Assembly: GCA_964500435.1 (NCBI GenBank)
Contig: CAZCNL010000003.1
Location: 186,001-250,000 of the forward strand
Length of the DNA: 64,000 nucleotides
Source: GWF2-33-9 sp964500435
GTDB taxonomy: Bacteria; Bacteroidota; Ignavibacteria; Kapaibacteriales; UBA2268
Reading direction: 5' to 3'
The translations under genes were made by a program, and so were the position numbers. The notes below the pieces were generated by a model. It ran no database searches. It was given only the letters and a program-made list of their open reading frames with translations, and was not told the origin of the DNA. Within the stretch, counting starts at the first letter, position 1. The number at the start of each line of letters is the position of its first letter. Below are positions 10,001 to 15,719 of the stretch, piece by piece.

Positions 10001-10258
10001 ATCGGGATTGTTTACATAACCGGTGTATATTTCTCCATCATCTGATTTATAATATATTGTTAAAAAATCTAAATATTCTGTTACTGGCAAGTATAATTGT
10101 TGTGTTTCAAATGAAAAATACACAATTTTTTCTATTGAAAATATGTTATATCTAAATGAAAAAACTGCCTCATCATAACCTTTAGGTATTTCTGAGTGCA
10201 GCTTTCCTGTGATAAATAAGAATAAAAATAATATATATACTAATCTAAAATTATTCAT
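7034..10258 (-). CDS. Usher-like outer-membrane beta-barrel protein fused to a C-terminal OmpA domain
   Basis: A 1074-residue protein that I read as a divergent chaperone-usher outer-membrane usher. After a signal peptide (about 1-22), residues 23-140 form a beta-rich N-terminal domain with an LYLPVTEYLDFL segment like usher N-domains. Residues about 190-690 are alternating strands of a large barrel, including RGSSALIYGFEINNRPLLMP and DDNGVLSFLLPIRYG, which resemble the usher plug/middle region. Residues about 695-880 are Ig/SdrD-like beta domains (FYQDLNNNGNYDPDEP). A Gln/Pro/Asn/Lys linker follows, then an OmpA peptidoglycan-binding domain (about 966-1074; IIEGHSDS, SRRNRSVV). It directly follows the PapD-like chaperone gene (29 bases). 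The OmpA fusion is not part of canonical ushers. The usher call is inference from weak similarity plus context; the OmpA domain is clear. Confidence 0.72.
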   Translation of the reverse strand: MNNFRLVYILFLFLFITGKLHSEIPKGYDEAVFSFRYNIFSIEKIVYFSFETQQLYLPVTEYLDFLTIYYKSDDGEIYTGYVNNPDSSYTMDFKSKIFNSYYTKKAQIPDEWWFNKDGQIYCNIKLFDSVFHSETRLNVLDLSAYIKSEIVFPVERNYRASRSLNADNSITSDEEVPDYQIIETKSFRLLNGGIIDYNLSGTKSGYMTSSTFSLNFGLELLGGAFQIQTLGNYNSNIRRVETYNKFAWKYNFEDNKYISTVNLGEQFTTIDLNQPTTWIRGSSALIYGFEINNRPLLMPRQYEKRLITRNLGKFWKSEIKIDESKTLMLQTDDNGVLSFLLPIRYGITRYNAKCYGPNGEFDQFGEEIYVPTQMLKTFQVQYDLTGGVDRTDNTKVINGNFQLGLTSWQTVNFSIFQRENQRAELFFGNLTKIVGNMILGLSYSPENMVGSSLNFSTRGGENFSVGYTNFLKKSNFNTTDATDRIDIQGSFNRFFNLPFSTNFTSSYLQSKTYKNITFSPTFYTYYKNFSLMTKYLLYYSISNDNTNRRDGLEFSLNYYSGLGEIFGFDNRVRFDLRTNYDIPSKKFGSVSLMINDDLGKGLQISGNITREISTGRLSGGISVTLYNDILQYRGYSSYSDNQAASYSSSVSGSMNIDLTTPTVYMSNSMGGSGRGKGGANIRFYQDLNNNGNYDPDEPIMKGVKISTPGKFTQSRQSEGMIILYNLTPGDKYSVRVAKESFSNPYIRPQISEFSFFPQPNVFTKIDIPCFSTGILEGRIIKKEKGEVVGQGGLKLHLTSIDSSYSTTFEVFSDGSFYTMGIPIGKYTLNVDTIQLKLLKSTTEPKQIELEVKPTSEGDYIGQLEFALNSLTPKTEIDNEIMLESEESLAASKASSSNSNKKQQIIKTEPPKNPQKEQNQDIPKNENPKNLTQNIIDVSPDEKAILDTLERQEKELEKYTNKPQDQLILYFSKSRDTYLNNNNTKELNKILKLLKDNPKSLLIIEGHSDSFSTILENFEISSKRTNEVATYLVKQGIKRERLILHPKGSMQPLNNNKTEEGSRRNRSVVLKIIES

Positions 10259-10287
10259 TTTTTGCTTATAAAAATCTTGCTATTTCT

Positions 10288-11142
10288 TTATTTTACTACA
10301 AATTGCTTTGTGTCTTTTATTTCTGGTGCTTGTGGTAAATATTCTTTTGAGAAAATTTTATTTTCATTTACTATGCTCATTGACACTTTGTAGTTGCCCG
10401 GTGGGAGATCTTTTTTCTCTAATTCGAATGCTTTTAATGCGCTTTTATATATTGAAAAGCCTTCTTCTTTAGTTAGAACTTCTTTTCCGGAGTTATCTGT
10501 AATTTTTAATTTTATTGTGCCAAAAAATGGATAATCACCGATTTTCTTTAATTCATATTTTAAATATACTTTTGCTGTATCAGAAGATGTTTCGAAGTTG
10601 CCTAATTCTAATTTGCTGGTATTCGGATCACTGCCTTTTTTGTAAAATATTCCTGTTACCATTGCCATTCGCATATTTACTTTTACGTTTACTCCATTTA
10701 CGTTTTGAGAATCTAACTGTTCTTGGATTTTTCCTGATTCAGTTCTGATTCTGCACCAATAAATTCCGTTTGGTAATTGGGATGTGTTTTTCAATACAAA
10801 TCTTACTGTTTGTTGTGCTTTGGGTTTTAATACGAATTTCTTCGGGAATGCTGTTACATAGGGGAATAAACTATATTTTTCTGCCATTAATGTATCATTA
10901 TATTCTATATAACTTTTTCCCGTTGAATCGTTTGCGGAATAACCAAACATTAAACTTATTTCTACTTCCACATCGTGATCTGTTGGATTATTTACAAACA
11001 TAGAGGTGCTTCTTGTATCGGGGTCTATAAATAATGCTGTCGGGGCTACTGATACTTGTGCTTGCAATTTTATTCCTACTGCTAATATTATTATTATAAA
11101 TATAATCCCTTTTCCGAGAATTTGTGATATAGTTTTTTTCAT
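10288..11142 (-). CDS. Periplasmic fimbrial-type (PapD-like) chaperone
   Basis: A 284-residue secreted protein with a signal peptide ending near LQAQ. The N-terminal Ig-like domain reads VSVAPTALFIDPDTRSTSMF, then VNNPTDHDVEVEISL and KKFVLKPKAQQTVRFVL, then LPNGIYWCRIR. This matches the pattern of alternate/archaic pilus chaperones: SPT.. start, NP/NT turn, 'P..v.L.PG..QtVR', 'lpdGeYr'. A second beta-domain and a C-terminal strand follow. The start is set at 11142 because GGAAAAAAATG provides a ribosome site there; an in-frame ATG at 11184 would overlap the preceding gene. It lies between the last subunit gene and the usher-like gene, as expected for a chaperone that delivers subunits to an usher. 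Confidence 0.82.
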   Translation of the reverse strand: MKKTISQILGKGIIFIIIILAVGIKLQAQVSVAPTALFIDPDTRSTSMFVNNPTDHDVEVEISLMFGYSANDSTGKSYIEYNDTLMAEKYSLFPYVTAFPKKFVLKPKAQQTVRFVLKNTSQLPNGIYWCRIRTESGKIQEQLDSQNVNGVNVKVNMRMAMVTGIFYKKGSDPNTSKLELGNFETSSDTAKVYLKYELKKIGDYPFFGTIKLKITDNSGKEVLTKEEGFSIYKSALKAFELEKKDLPPGNYKVSMSIVNENKIFSKEYLPQAPEIKDTKQFVVK

Positions 11143-11173
11143 TTTTTTCCTTTTTTTATGCAAAATTAGTATT

Positions 11174-11683
11174 TTATTCATCAATATCTACAGTTAATGT
11201 GATATTTAATTTATGGTTACCACTACTTGCAGTTGTGGGTACAAAAATACTATTTATTGTCACTGTAACATAATATGTTTTGTTATTGTTATTTTTTAAA
11301 TGTATGCGATTGTTCGAAAAGTTTTGTTCGTAACCTGTGTTCGGTCCCATTTTCCAGGTTTGGTCCCATTGGGTACCGTCGTTTGGATTTTTGCTAACAT
11401 ATTTATAAATCTTTATATGTACGTCATCGGTACTTGAGATTTTAAACTTAATTACATTGTCATAATTATAATATCGTGTTGTATTTTTTAAAATATTCCC
11501 CATATCCAAATCGCCTGTGTTCACGATTGTAATTTGGTTCTGACATTGTAGTGAATTATCATTATCAAAAAGCTTTTTGCTTTGAGAATAAGCATTCGTT
11601 ACAAATAGCAAAAACCCCGTAATAGCGATTATTGCTATTCGGATACTTTTTCTTTTCATTTGTTGTTTCAAATTTGCTATCAT
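11174..11683 (-). CDS. Small secreted beta-rich protein, candidate fibre subunit (fifth in operon)
   Basis: A 169-residue protein with a signal peptide ending near NAYSQ. The mature part resembles DUF4402/spore-coat-U-like pilin domains: ITIVNTGDLDMGNILKN near its start and a C-terminal alternating strand HKLNITLTVDI. It has a single Cys. It lies 31 bases upstream of the chaperone start and after the paired 217- and 200-residue subunits. It differs from them in length and motifs, so it could be an adaptor or tip subunit rather than a bulk pilin; this is inference. A GAAGAG lies upstream of the chosen ATG, and an alternative ATG exists at 11659. Confidence 0.65.
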   Translation of the reverse strand: MIANLKQQMKRKSIRIAIIAITGFLLFVTNAYSQSKKLFDNDNSLQCQNQITIVNTGDLDMGNILKNTTRYYNYDNVIKFKISSTDDVHIKIYKYVSKNPNDGTQWDQTWKMGPNTGYEQNFSNNRIHLKNNNNKTYYVTVTINSIFVPTTASSGNHKLNITLTVDIDE

Positions 11684-11789
11684 TGTAATGCTCTTCTTTA
11701 TTTAATAAATTTTTTTTCCTTCATTAATTATAAATTTTTTCAATTTAATAATTAATTTTCAATATTGTATAAATTTTTCTTTTAAAGTA

Positions 11790-11813
11790 GGGAAGGTTTT
11801 ATGTCTCCTTCCC
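11790..11813 (-). other. Stem-loop between subunit genes
   Basis: A perfect 7-bp inverted repeat (GGGAAGG / CCTTCCC) with a 10-base loop lies in the 166-base gap after the 217-residue subunit gene. No T run follows on the minus strand, so an mRNA 3'-end stabiliser or processing site fits better than a full terminator. Confidence 0.55.
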
Positions 11814-11849
11814 CATAAATTCTTCTAATCTCTAATTGTAATTGTTTAT

Positions 11850-12503
11850 CTAAAAACTTGTATAAGCTGCTGTTAATGTAAATATTAATTGGTTTTCGCC
11901 TCTTGTTGCATTTGGTCCCGCAGTTATGTCCGAAACGAATGCAGCAACCCAAATTCCACCTAAACACGAATGTGGTGGGTCATCATCGGTTGGGCTGTAA
12001 CCTCGTAATTTCGTTGTCGTACTTCCGCTTCCACCTATACCTGAACCAGGTAATTCTTTCTTGGAAATGAAGGCGTTGAAATTCCACGTTCCTTCGGTCC
12101 AACCTCCGTGGCAACTCATATCGTTTGGGTTCGTAAAATGTGTTGTGTAGGTGAGTGAAACATTTGCGTTTTTCTCGCCGTTTACTCCAAATATTGCAAA
12201 AGGATGGCATGTTGGTGCTTCGAATACCCAGTTGAAAGCATAAATCTTATACCAGCCGCCAACCCAAGTTCTTTGCCCATTTGCGTATATTATTTGCGGG
12301 CAAAGTTCACCTGTGCGGTCTTGTGGTATTACAGGGTCCATAAATAATGGACAATGCACATTTACCGTTGCTGTGCCGCTGGCGCTGTTGCTCGGTTGTT
12401 GCGTCGGTGTTGCTTTTGATATATTCGTGATAAAGACCAATAACATTGAAGAGAAGAATATTATCCTAGTGTTGCGTAATAAAATCGGTATTTTTGTATT
12501 CAT
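11850..12503 (-). CDS. Secreted beta-rich protein, candidate fibre subunit (fourth in operon)
   Basis: A 217-residue protein with a signal peptide ending near NISKA. The mature N-terminus GTATVNVHCPLFMDP and the C-terminal strand NQLIFTLTAAYTSF are shared with the 200-residue product upstream, as is an internal block (HPFAIFGVNGEKNANVSLTY). The two are therefore paralogues from a tandem duplication. This copy has five Cys residues where the other has one, so it may form disulfides. The start at 12503 is chosen because AAGGAG lies seven bases before it; the longer frame from 12545 would run through an intergenic stem-loop. The family looks DUF4402-like; function inferred from operon context. 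Confidence 0.72.
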   Translation of the reverse strand: MNTKIPILLRNTRIIFFSSMLLVFITNISKATPTQQPSNSASGTATVNVHCPLFMDPVIPQDRTGELCPQIIYANGQRTWVGGWYKIYAFNWVFEAPTCHPFAIFGVNGEKNANVSLTYTTHFTNPNDMSCHGGWTEGTWNFNAFISKKELPGSGIGGSGSTTTKLRGYSPTDDDPPHSCLGGIWVAAFVSDITAGPNATRGENQLIFTLTAAYTSF

Positions 12504-12524
12504 TTTTTGCTCCTTTTCAAAAGA

Positions 12525-12558
12525 AAAGCGGAGAAACTTTTCCAAATCTCCCCGCTTT
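12525..12558 (-). other. Stem-loop between subunit genes
   Basis: The arms AAAGCGG and CCGCTTT pair around a 20-base loop containing further complementarity (AGA / TCT). It lies between the stop at 12575 and the ribosome site of the gene starting at 12503. It is GC-rich relative to its surroundings and could block 3' exonucleases or modulate read-through. Confidence 0.5.
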
Positions 12559-12574
12559 GTGAGTGTCTTTATCT

Positions 12575-13177
12575 CTAAAAGTTATACGCAGCTGTTACAG
12601 TAAATATAACTTGATTATCTCCTGTCGCTGTGGTTTCATCATCTGCAGCTGTAATTGTATATAGATAAGCATAAAGTGAAACACCACCGGAATTATCATA
12701 AGCAGGATTCAACGATGGGCTTGTTCCAGTTAAATTTGTATTTACTGAGTTTAGACTTAATATCCCACCGGTTAAATTCGAGCTTGTTGTCACATTAGAT
12801 GGTGAAGTGCTCTTTAATACCCATTTACCTGTACAAGTCATACCAGTTCCATGTAAGAAATAGGTAATATAAGATAACGTAACAGGTGCATTTTGGTCTC
12901 CATTTATTCCAAATATTGCAAAAGGTCTTGCTAAATTATCTGGATCACTATCTGCATCATATACCTGTTGTGGATTCCCTGTCTTATATATTATCGAAGG
13001 GAGCACATTACCGTCAGTTGTCGGTACTATTGGGTCTATATATAATGGTATATGAACATATACAGTTGCTGTAGCTGAACCAACATTGCTTGGTGCTGGT
13101 GTTGCTTTTAATGCAATCGTTGTTGCGACCATAACAATTAGAGAAAAGATAATCCATCTTGAAATTTGATTTTTCAT
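12575..13177 (-). CDS. Secreted beta-rich protein, candidate fibre subunit (third in operon)
   Basis: A 200-residue protein with a signal peptide ending near ALKA. The mature start is ATPAPSNVGSATATVYVHIP, and the C-terminal strand is NQVIFTVTAAYNF. The internal block RPFAIFGINGDQNAPVTLSY matches its downstream neighbour. The pattern of an 'ATxTV..P' opening strand and an alternating hydrophobic last strand is shared by four of the five small products in this operon and is what subunits completed by a donor strand would show. AGAGGA lies before the ATG. Function is inferred from the chaperone and usher-like genes downstream. Confidence 0.72.
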   Translation of the reverse strand: MKNQISRWIIFSLIVMVATTIALKATPAPSNVGSATATVYVHIPLYIDPIVPTTDGNVLPSIIYKTGNPQQVYDADSDPDNLARPFAIFGINGDQNAPVTLSYITYFLHGTGMTCTGKWVLKSTSPSNVTTSSNLTGGILSLNSVNTNLTGTSPSLNPAYDNSGGVSLYAYLYTITAADDETTATGDNQVIFTVTAAYNF

Positions 13178-13230
13178 TTTTTCCTCTTCTGTTAGGTCTT
13201 AAAAATATTTAATTATTTTGTTAGTTAATT

Positions 13231-13309
13231 AAAGTGGGTGAACTTTAAAGTTCTTCTTTTTGAAAGTAGTTTTCACTTTTCAAAGAACAAACTTTAAAGC
13301 CACCACTTT
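13231..13309 (-). other. Long imperfect hairpin between subunit genes
   Basis: A roughly 79-base imperfect inverted repeat. The outer arms are AAAGTGGG and CCACCACTTT; inner complementary blocks include AACTTTAAAGTT with AACTTTAAAG, and TTTGAAAGT with ACTTTTCAAA. It fills most of the gap between the second and third subunit genes. No T run follows in the direction of transcription. It probably separates a strongly expressed proximal part of the operon from the rest by partial termination or mRNA processing. Confidence 0.6.
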
Positions 13310-13338
13310 ATTTTATTTTTTCTTTGTTTTTGCTTTGC

Positions 13339-13806
13339 TTATTGATATTCAACAGTTACAGTGTTCGTGTACGTAAATGTTCCGTGAGCAGCGGCGCCGG
13401 CTGTAATATCCGTGACTGTTATATCACAATATGCTTCACCAGAGACGTCGAATGCATTTACGGTTGCCACACTTACTGTTATTGTAACACTTCCAGTAGC
13501 TCCAGAACCCGGAGTCATTGTTATAGTTCCACCCGGACCCGCTGTCATTGTTATTAGTGCATTTGGTGTTCCAGTGAATCCAACTGACATAACATCTCCA
13601 GGCGATAAGCTTGTACCTTGCAAAATATTATATGTAAGGTTATCTTGACCACCAGTCAGTGGCTGGATTACGTCATACACTTTGAAGTTCCAATATACAC
13701 TGGCTGTTTGAACATCATCATTGGCATTTTGTGCAAAAACAAAGTTGCTTGCAATTAAACATATTAAGACCACCAGAGCTGAAATTTTTGCTTTCATAAT
13801 GGTCAT
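13339..13806 (-). CDS. Secreted beta-rich protein, candidate fibre subunit (second in operon)
   Basis: A 155-residue protein with a signal peptide ending near FVFAQ. The mature part is Gly/Thr/Val-rich with alternating strands (ITMTAGPGGTITMTPG, GSVTITVSVATVNAF) and ends in GTFTYTNTVTVEYQ, the same type of last strand as its neighbours. It starts 12 bases after the stop of the first subunit gene. An alternative start at 13797 (MKAKISALVV) is equally plausible and gives a more usual signal peptide. It is DUF4402-like in pattern; I infer a pilin-type role from the operon. Confidence 0.7.
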   Translation of the reverse strand: MTIMKAKISALVVLICLIASNFVFAQNANDDVQTASVYWNFKVYDVIQPLTGGQDNLTYNILQGTSLSPGDVMSVGFTGTPNALITMTAGPGGTITMTPGSGATGSVTITVSVATVNAFDVSGEAYCDITVTDITAGAAAHGTFTYTNTVTVEYQ

Positions 13807-13818
13807 CTTTGTTTAATA

Positions 13819-14178
13819 TTAGAATGCGTAGTTAACAGTGTATGTTGCTGTTACTGTATTTGCACCATCTGCTGCATTTGTTAAATCCATAACAAAAGTT
13901 CCACCACTTTCAGATGTTTCAGTCCAATTACCACCTGTATTAGTTTCTGTCCAATCACTAATAAAACCACCAGTCCAATCACTATCATAAGTGAAAGTAC
14001 CTGTGAAAGTAACTGTTGCAGATCCACCAACTAATATGTTTGGTGTTGGATTGTTATAAGTTACTGTAACTACGATTGGAGTGTAAGCATTAACAGTTGC
14101 AGTTGCAAAACCAGTTGCAGCGAAAGAAAAACTAGTCATAGCGACTAAAATAGCGAATAAAGCGATTAACTTTTTCAT
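13819..14178 (-). CDS. Small secreted beta-rich protein, candidate major fibre subunit (first in operon)
   Basis: A 119-residue protein with a clean signal peptide (MKKLIALFAILVAMTSFSFA). The mature chain of about 99 residues opens with TGFATATVNAYTPIVVTVTY and ends with NTVTATYTVNYAF. It is almost entirely beta-strand-forming, rich in Thr, Gly and Val, and lacks Cys. It has the best ribosome site of the operon (AAGGAG, eight bases before ATG) and is the first gene, both of which favour high expression and hence the major subunit. The subunit role is inferred from its neighbours. Confidence 0.72.
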   Translation of the reverse strand: MKKLIALFAILVAMTSFSFAATGFATATVNAYTPIVVTVTYNNPTPNILVGGSATVTFTGTFTYDSDWTGGFISDWTETNTGGNWTETSESGGTFVMDLTNAADGANTVTATYTVNYAF

Positions 14179-14470
14179 TGTAAGTCTCCTTAAAAAAATT
14201 TTAAAAAAAATTAATAAATATTGTAATTTTTTATAAGCTAAAAAATTTAAAAGCTTTCCGCATTTCTTTTTTTAGGTGTGAAACACAGAATTAAACCACC
14301 TTTTTGTTTTACTTTTTTTTATTGACAGAAAAGTTATAAAACTGTTAGTGATTTCCGTTGTAGCCAGCGTATTTCTTGGAAGCGCTTCTATATATAAACA
14401 AGTAATTTCTGAACTACATATTTAACCACTTCGTTTAGTAATTCAACAAAGGGCTCCTCGGAGCCTTCGG

Positions 14471-14501
14471 AAAAATAGTCGATTGTGCCTAATCAACTAT
14501 T
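14471..14501 (-). terminator. Possible terminator of the receiver-protein transcript
   Basis: AATAGTCGATT (14474-14484) and AATCAACTATT (14491-14501) form an 11-bp stem with one mismatch and a GTGCCT loop. On the minus strand the stem ends in a short T run (TTTTT, partly paired). It lies 360 bases beyond the stop at 14860. Moderate strength only. Confidence 0.4.
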
Positions 14502-14600
14502 TGATTATTTCAAAGAACGAAAGGTAAAATTATTTTTTTCTTACGATTTTGAAATTATTAATAATTTATGAATAATTATTAATAATATGTTAAAATAAAT

Positions 14601-14631
14601 TTTGAAAATTCAACTAAAATTTGTAATTTTG
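14601..14631 (+). promoter_or_regulatory. Bacteroidota-type promoter for a probable small RNA
   Basis: TTTG (14601-14604) and TAATTTTG (14624-14631) match the -33 and -7 consensus exactly, with a 19-base spacer. The predicted start is near 14638. No open reading frame of useful size follows before the terminator at 14714-14747. Confidence 0.65.
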
Positions 14632-14637
14632 CATTAA

Positions 14638-14747
14638 ATTTTTTAAAGCATATATGTTTTTCGCAAAACAACTATCATTCAGTGATTGAACTAATAGTTG
14701 ATGTAAGTCTCCAGTCAGTTAAGCGTGCCTGCTTAACTGGCTTTTTT
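14638..14747 (+). ncRNA. Candidate small RNA of about 110 nt
   Basis: Bounded by an exact Bacteroidota promoter and a good intrinsic terminator. Inside are AACTAT (14669-14674) and ATAGTT complementary arms around a 17-base region. The only ATG frame is about 11 codons. It lies opposite the 3' untranslated part of the receiver gene's transcript and next to the fibre operon. The length is in the range of 6S-type or trans-acting RNAs, but I cannot assign a family. Confidence 0.5.
14714..14747 (+). terminator. Intrinsic terminator of the candidate small RNA
   Basis: An 11-bp stem (GTCAGTTAAGC / GCTTAACTGGC, one G-U pair) with a GTGCCT loop is followed by TTTTTT. It faces the plus strand. The same six-base loop occurs in the hairpin at 14474-14501. 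Confidence 0.8.
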
Positions 14748-14859
14748 AGTTAAATTTCCTGTTTTTCGCAACTTTTTTAAGTCAAAAATTTTCAATTGTC
14801 AAAGAACTTGTCTATTGCATATCTACGTAAGCTAACGTTTCCATTCAATAAAAGAACTA

Positions 14860-15354
14860 TTAAATTCGATGATGTTCGGTTTGATACATACCTTGAGCTT
14901 TAGCAAGGCGATGGAAAGAACCATCGTCGATGTAAGAGCTACCTCTTTGCACAATTCGAATTGCTTTTGTTAAGCAATTGATATCGGAATTACGAGATAC
15001 AAAAGCTTTAGCTCCCTCAGCGATAATTTTTCGAATTAACCAAGCATCATCTAATCTTGTATAAAAAATAAATTTTTTCTTTTTGTCTTCAGGTAAATCA
15101 GCATTAACTTTTAAGATTTGCAAGCCATCCAAAACGGGCAAACTTAATTCAGTTATAATTATATCTACATTATGGTCAACCAACCAATCAACTACGTCTT
15201 TACCATTAGCTGTTATTCCTATAATGTTGAGAGCTTCCTGCTCCTGCAAATAATCTTTAACTCTATTAGCTTGTTCTATGGAATCTTGTGCTATAAGAAT
15301 TTTGATTTTGTTTTCATTTGCACTTAAAACTAATTTATCGTAATTGTTTTCCAT
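14860..15354 (-). CDS. Receiver-only pseudo-response regulator with Glu at the phosphosite
   Basis: A 164-residue protein with a NarL-like receiver domain (about residues 16-138) but no DNA-binding domain; the remaining 26 residues are the usual linker, then stop. The phosphoacceptor position is Glu69 (IIITELSLPVLDG) instead of Asp. The acidic pair is Gln23-Asp24, and the conserved Lys is Arg121 (AFVSRNS); Thr99 is kept. It is thus unlikely to be phosphorylated normally and may mimic the active state. The start at 15354 is preferred over an in-frame ATG at 15378, because a promoter element occupies 15376-15383 and would place the transcript start after 15378. It probably acts by protein-protein contact. 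Confidence 0.85.
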   Translation of the reverse strand: MENNYDKLVLSANENKIKILIAQDSIEQANRVKDYLQEQEALNIIGITANGKDVVDWLVDHNVDIIITELSLPVLDGLQILKVNADLPEDKKKKFIFYTRLDDAWLIRKIIAEGAKAFVSRNSDINCLTKAIRIVQRGSSYIDDGSFHRLAKAQGMYQTEHHRI

Positions 15355-15375
15355 AATTGCATAATTTTTACAACA

Positions 15376-15383
15376 CAAAATTA
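15376..15383 (-). promoter_or_regulatory. Bacteroidota -7 promoter element of the receiver gene
   Basis: TAATTTTG on the minus strand (CAAAATTA on plus). About 20 bases upstream, ATTG (15407-15404) replaces the -33 TTTG, so the promoter looks activator-dependent. The predicted start is near 15369, 15 bases before the chosen ATG. Confidence 0.6.
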
Positions 15384-15410
15384 CATCGGTAAATTTACAT
15401 ATGCAATACG

Positions 15411-15497
15411 GGGATTTACGTATTTTTGAAAAATACGTAAATTTACGTAGAAAACTGCGGGATTTACGTAGAAAATTGCGGGATTTACGTAGAAAAA
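15411..15497. repeat. Array of five helically phased TACGTA sites upstream of the receiver gene
   Basis: TACGTA occurs at 15417, 15434, 15444, 15465 and 15486. The last three are 21 bases apart and sit in near-identical 21-base units (ATTTACGTAGAAAA followed by CTGCGGG or TTGCGGG in the full units). Offsets of 10, 21 and 21 keep the last four sites on one face of the helix. The site nearest the promoter is centred about 51 bases before the predicted transcript start. This is the arrangement of an activator-binding array; the binding protein is unknown. Confidence 0.65.
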
Positions 15498-15719
15498 TGA
15501 CGAAAAAATCGTCATAAGTTATTTCATTTCAAAAAAATACCCCGAATGCATCATAAAATCGAAAAATAGTGAAATAATTTTTTATGAACGACATTACAAA
15601 AAATTCATAATCTTTGGAAAATACTTATAAAAAATTTATTTCAGGGAAAAATTAACATACAATAAATTTATTATTAAATTGAGTCATATTTCAAAAAAAT
15701 TTAAATTTTTTTGAAAATT
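15498..15719. other. Gene-free spacer with a TGACGA inverted repeat
   Basis: TGACGA-AAAAA-TCGTCA (15498-15514) is a perfect inverted repeat with 6-bp arms, adjoining the TACGTA array. It is operator-like, or a short hairpin. The remaining 200 bases up to pabC are very AT-rich with no other structure I can support. Confidence 0.4.

Larger units (their letters stand above)
14179..14637. promoter_or_regulatory. Leader/upstream region of the fibre operon
   Basis: About 460 bases without a gene. I found no TAnnTTTG element on the minus strand in the 250 bases before the first subunit gene, so its promoter may use another sigma factor. Visible elements are a perfect palindrome GAAGCGCTTC (14379-14388), a GC-rich hairpin GGCTCC-TC-GGAGCC (14452-14465) and a second hairpin at 14474-14501 listed separately. 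Confidence 0.35.

Noticed and set aside
12504..12545. Longer frame for the 217-residue subunit starting at 12545
   Set aside because: It would translate an intergenic stem-loop and spoil the signal peptide; AAGGAG favours 12503.
14659..14691. 11-codon leader peptide inside the candidate small RNA
   Set aside because: It has no ribosome site and no regulatory codon run, and no downstream gene on the plus strand for it to control.
15355..15378. Eight-residue N-terminal extension of the pseudo-receiver from an ATG at 15378
   Set aside because: A consensus promoter element covers 15376-15383, so a transcript would start downstream of that ATG.
15411..15497. Short direct repeats that might be a CRISPR array
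   Set aside because: The units are contiguous 21-base tandem copies without unique spacers, no cas gene is near, and they sit against a promoter.
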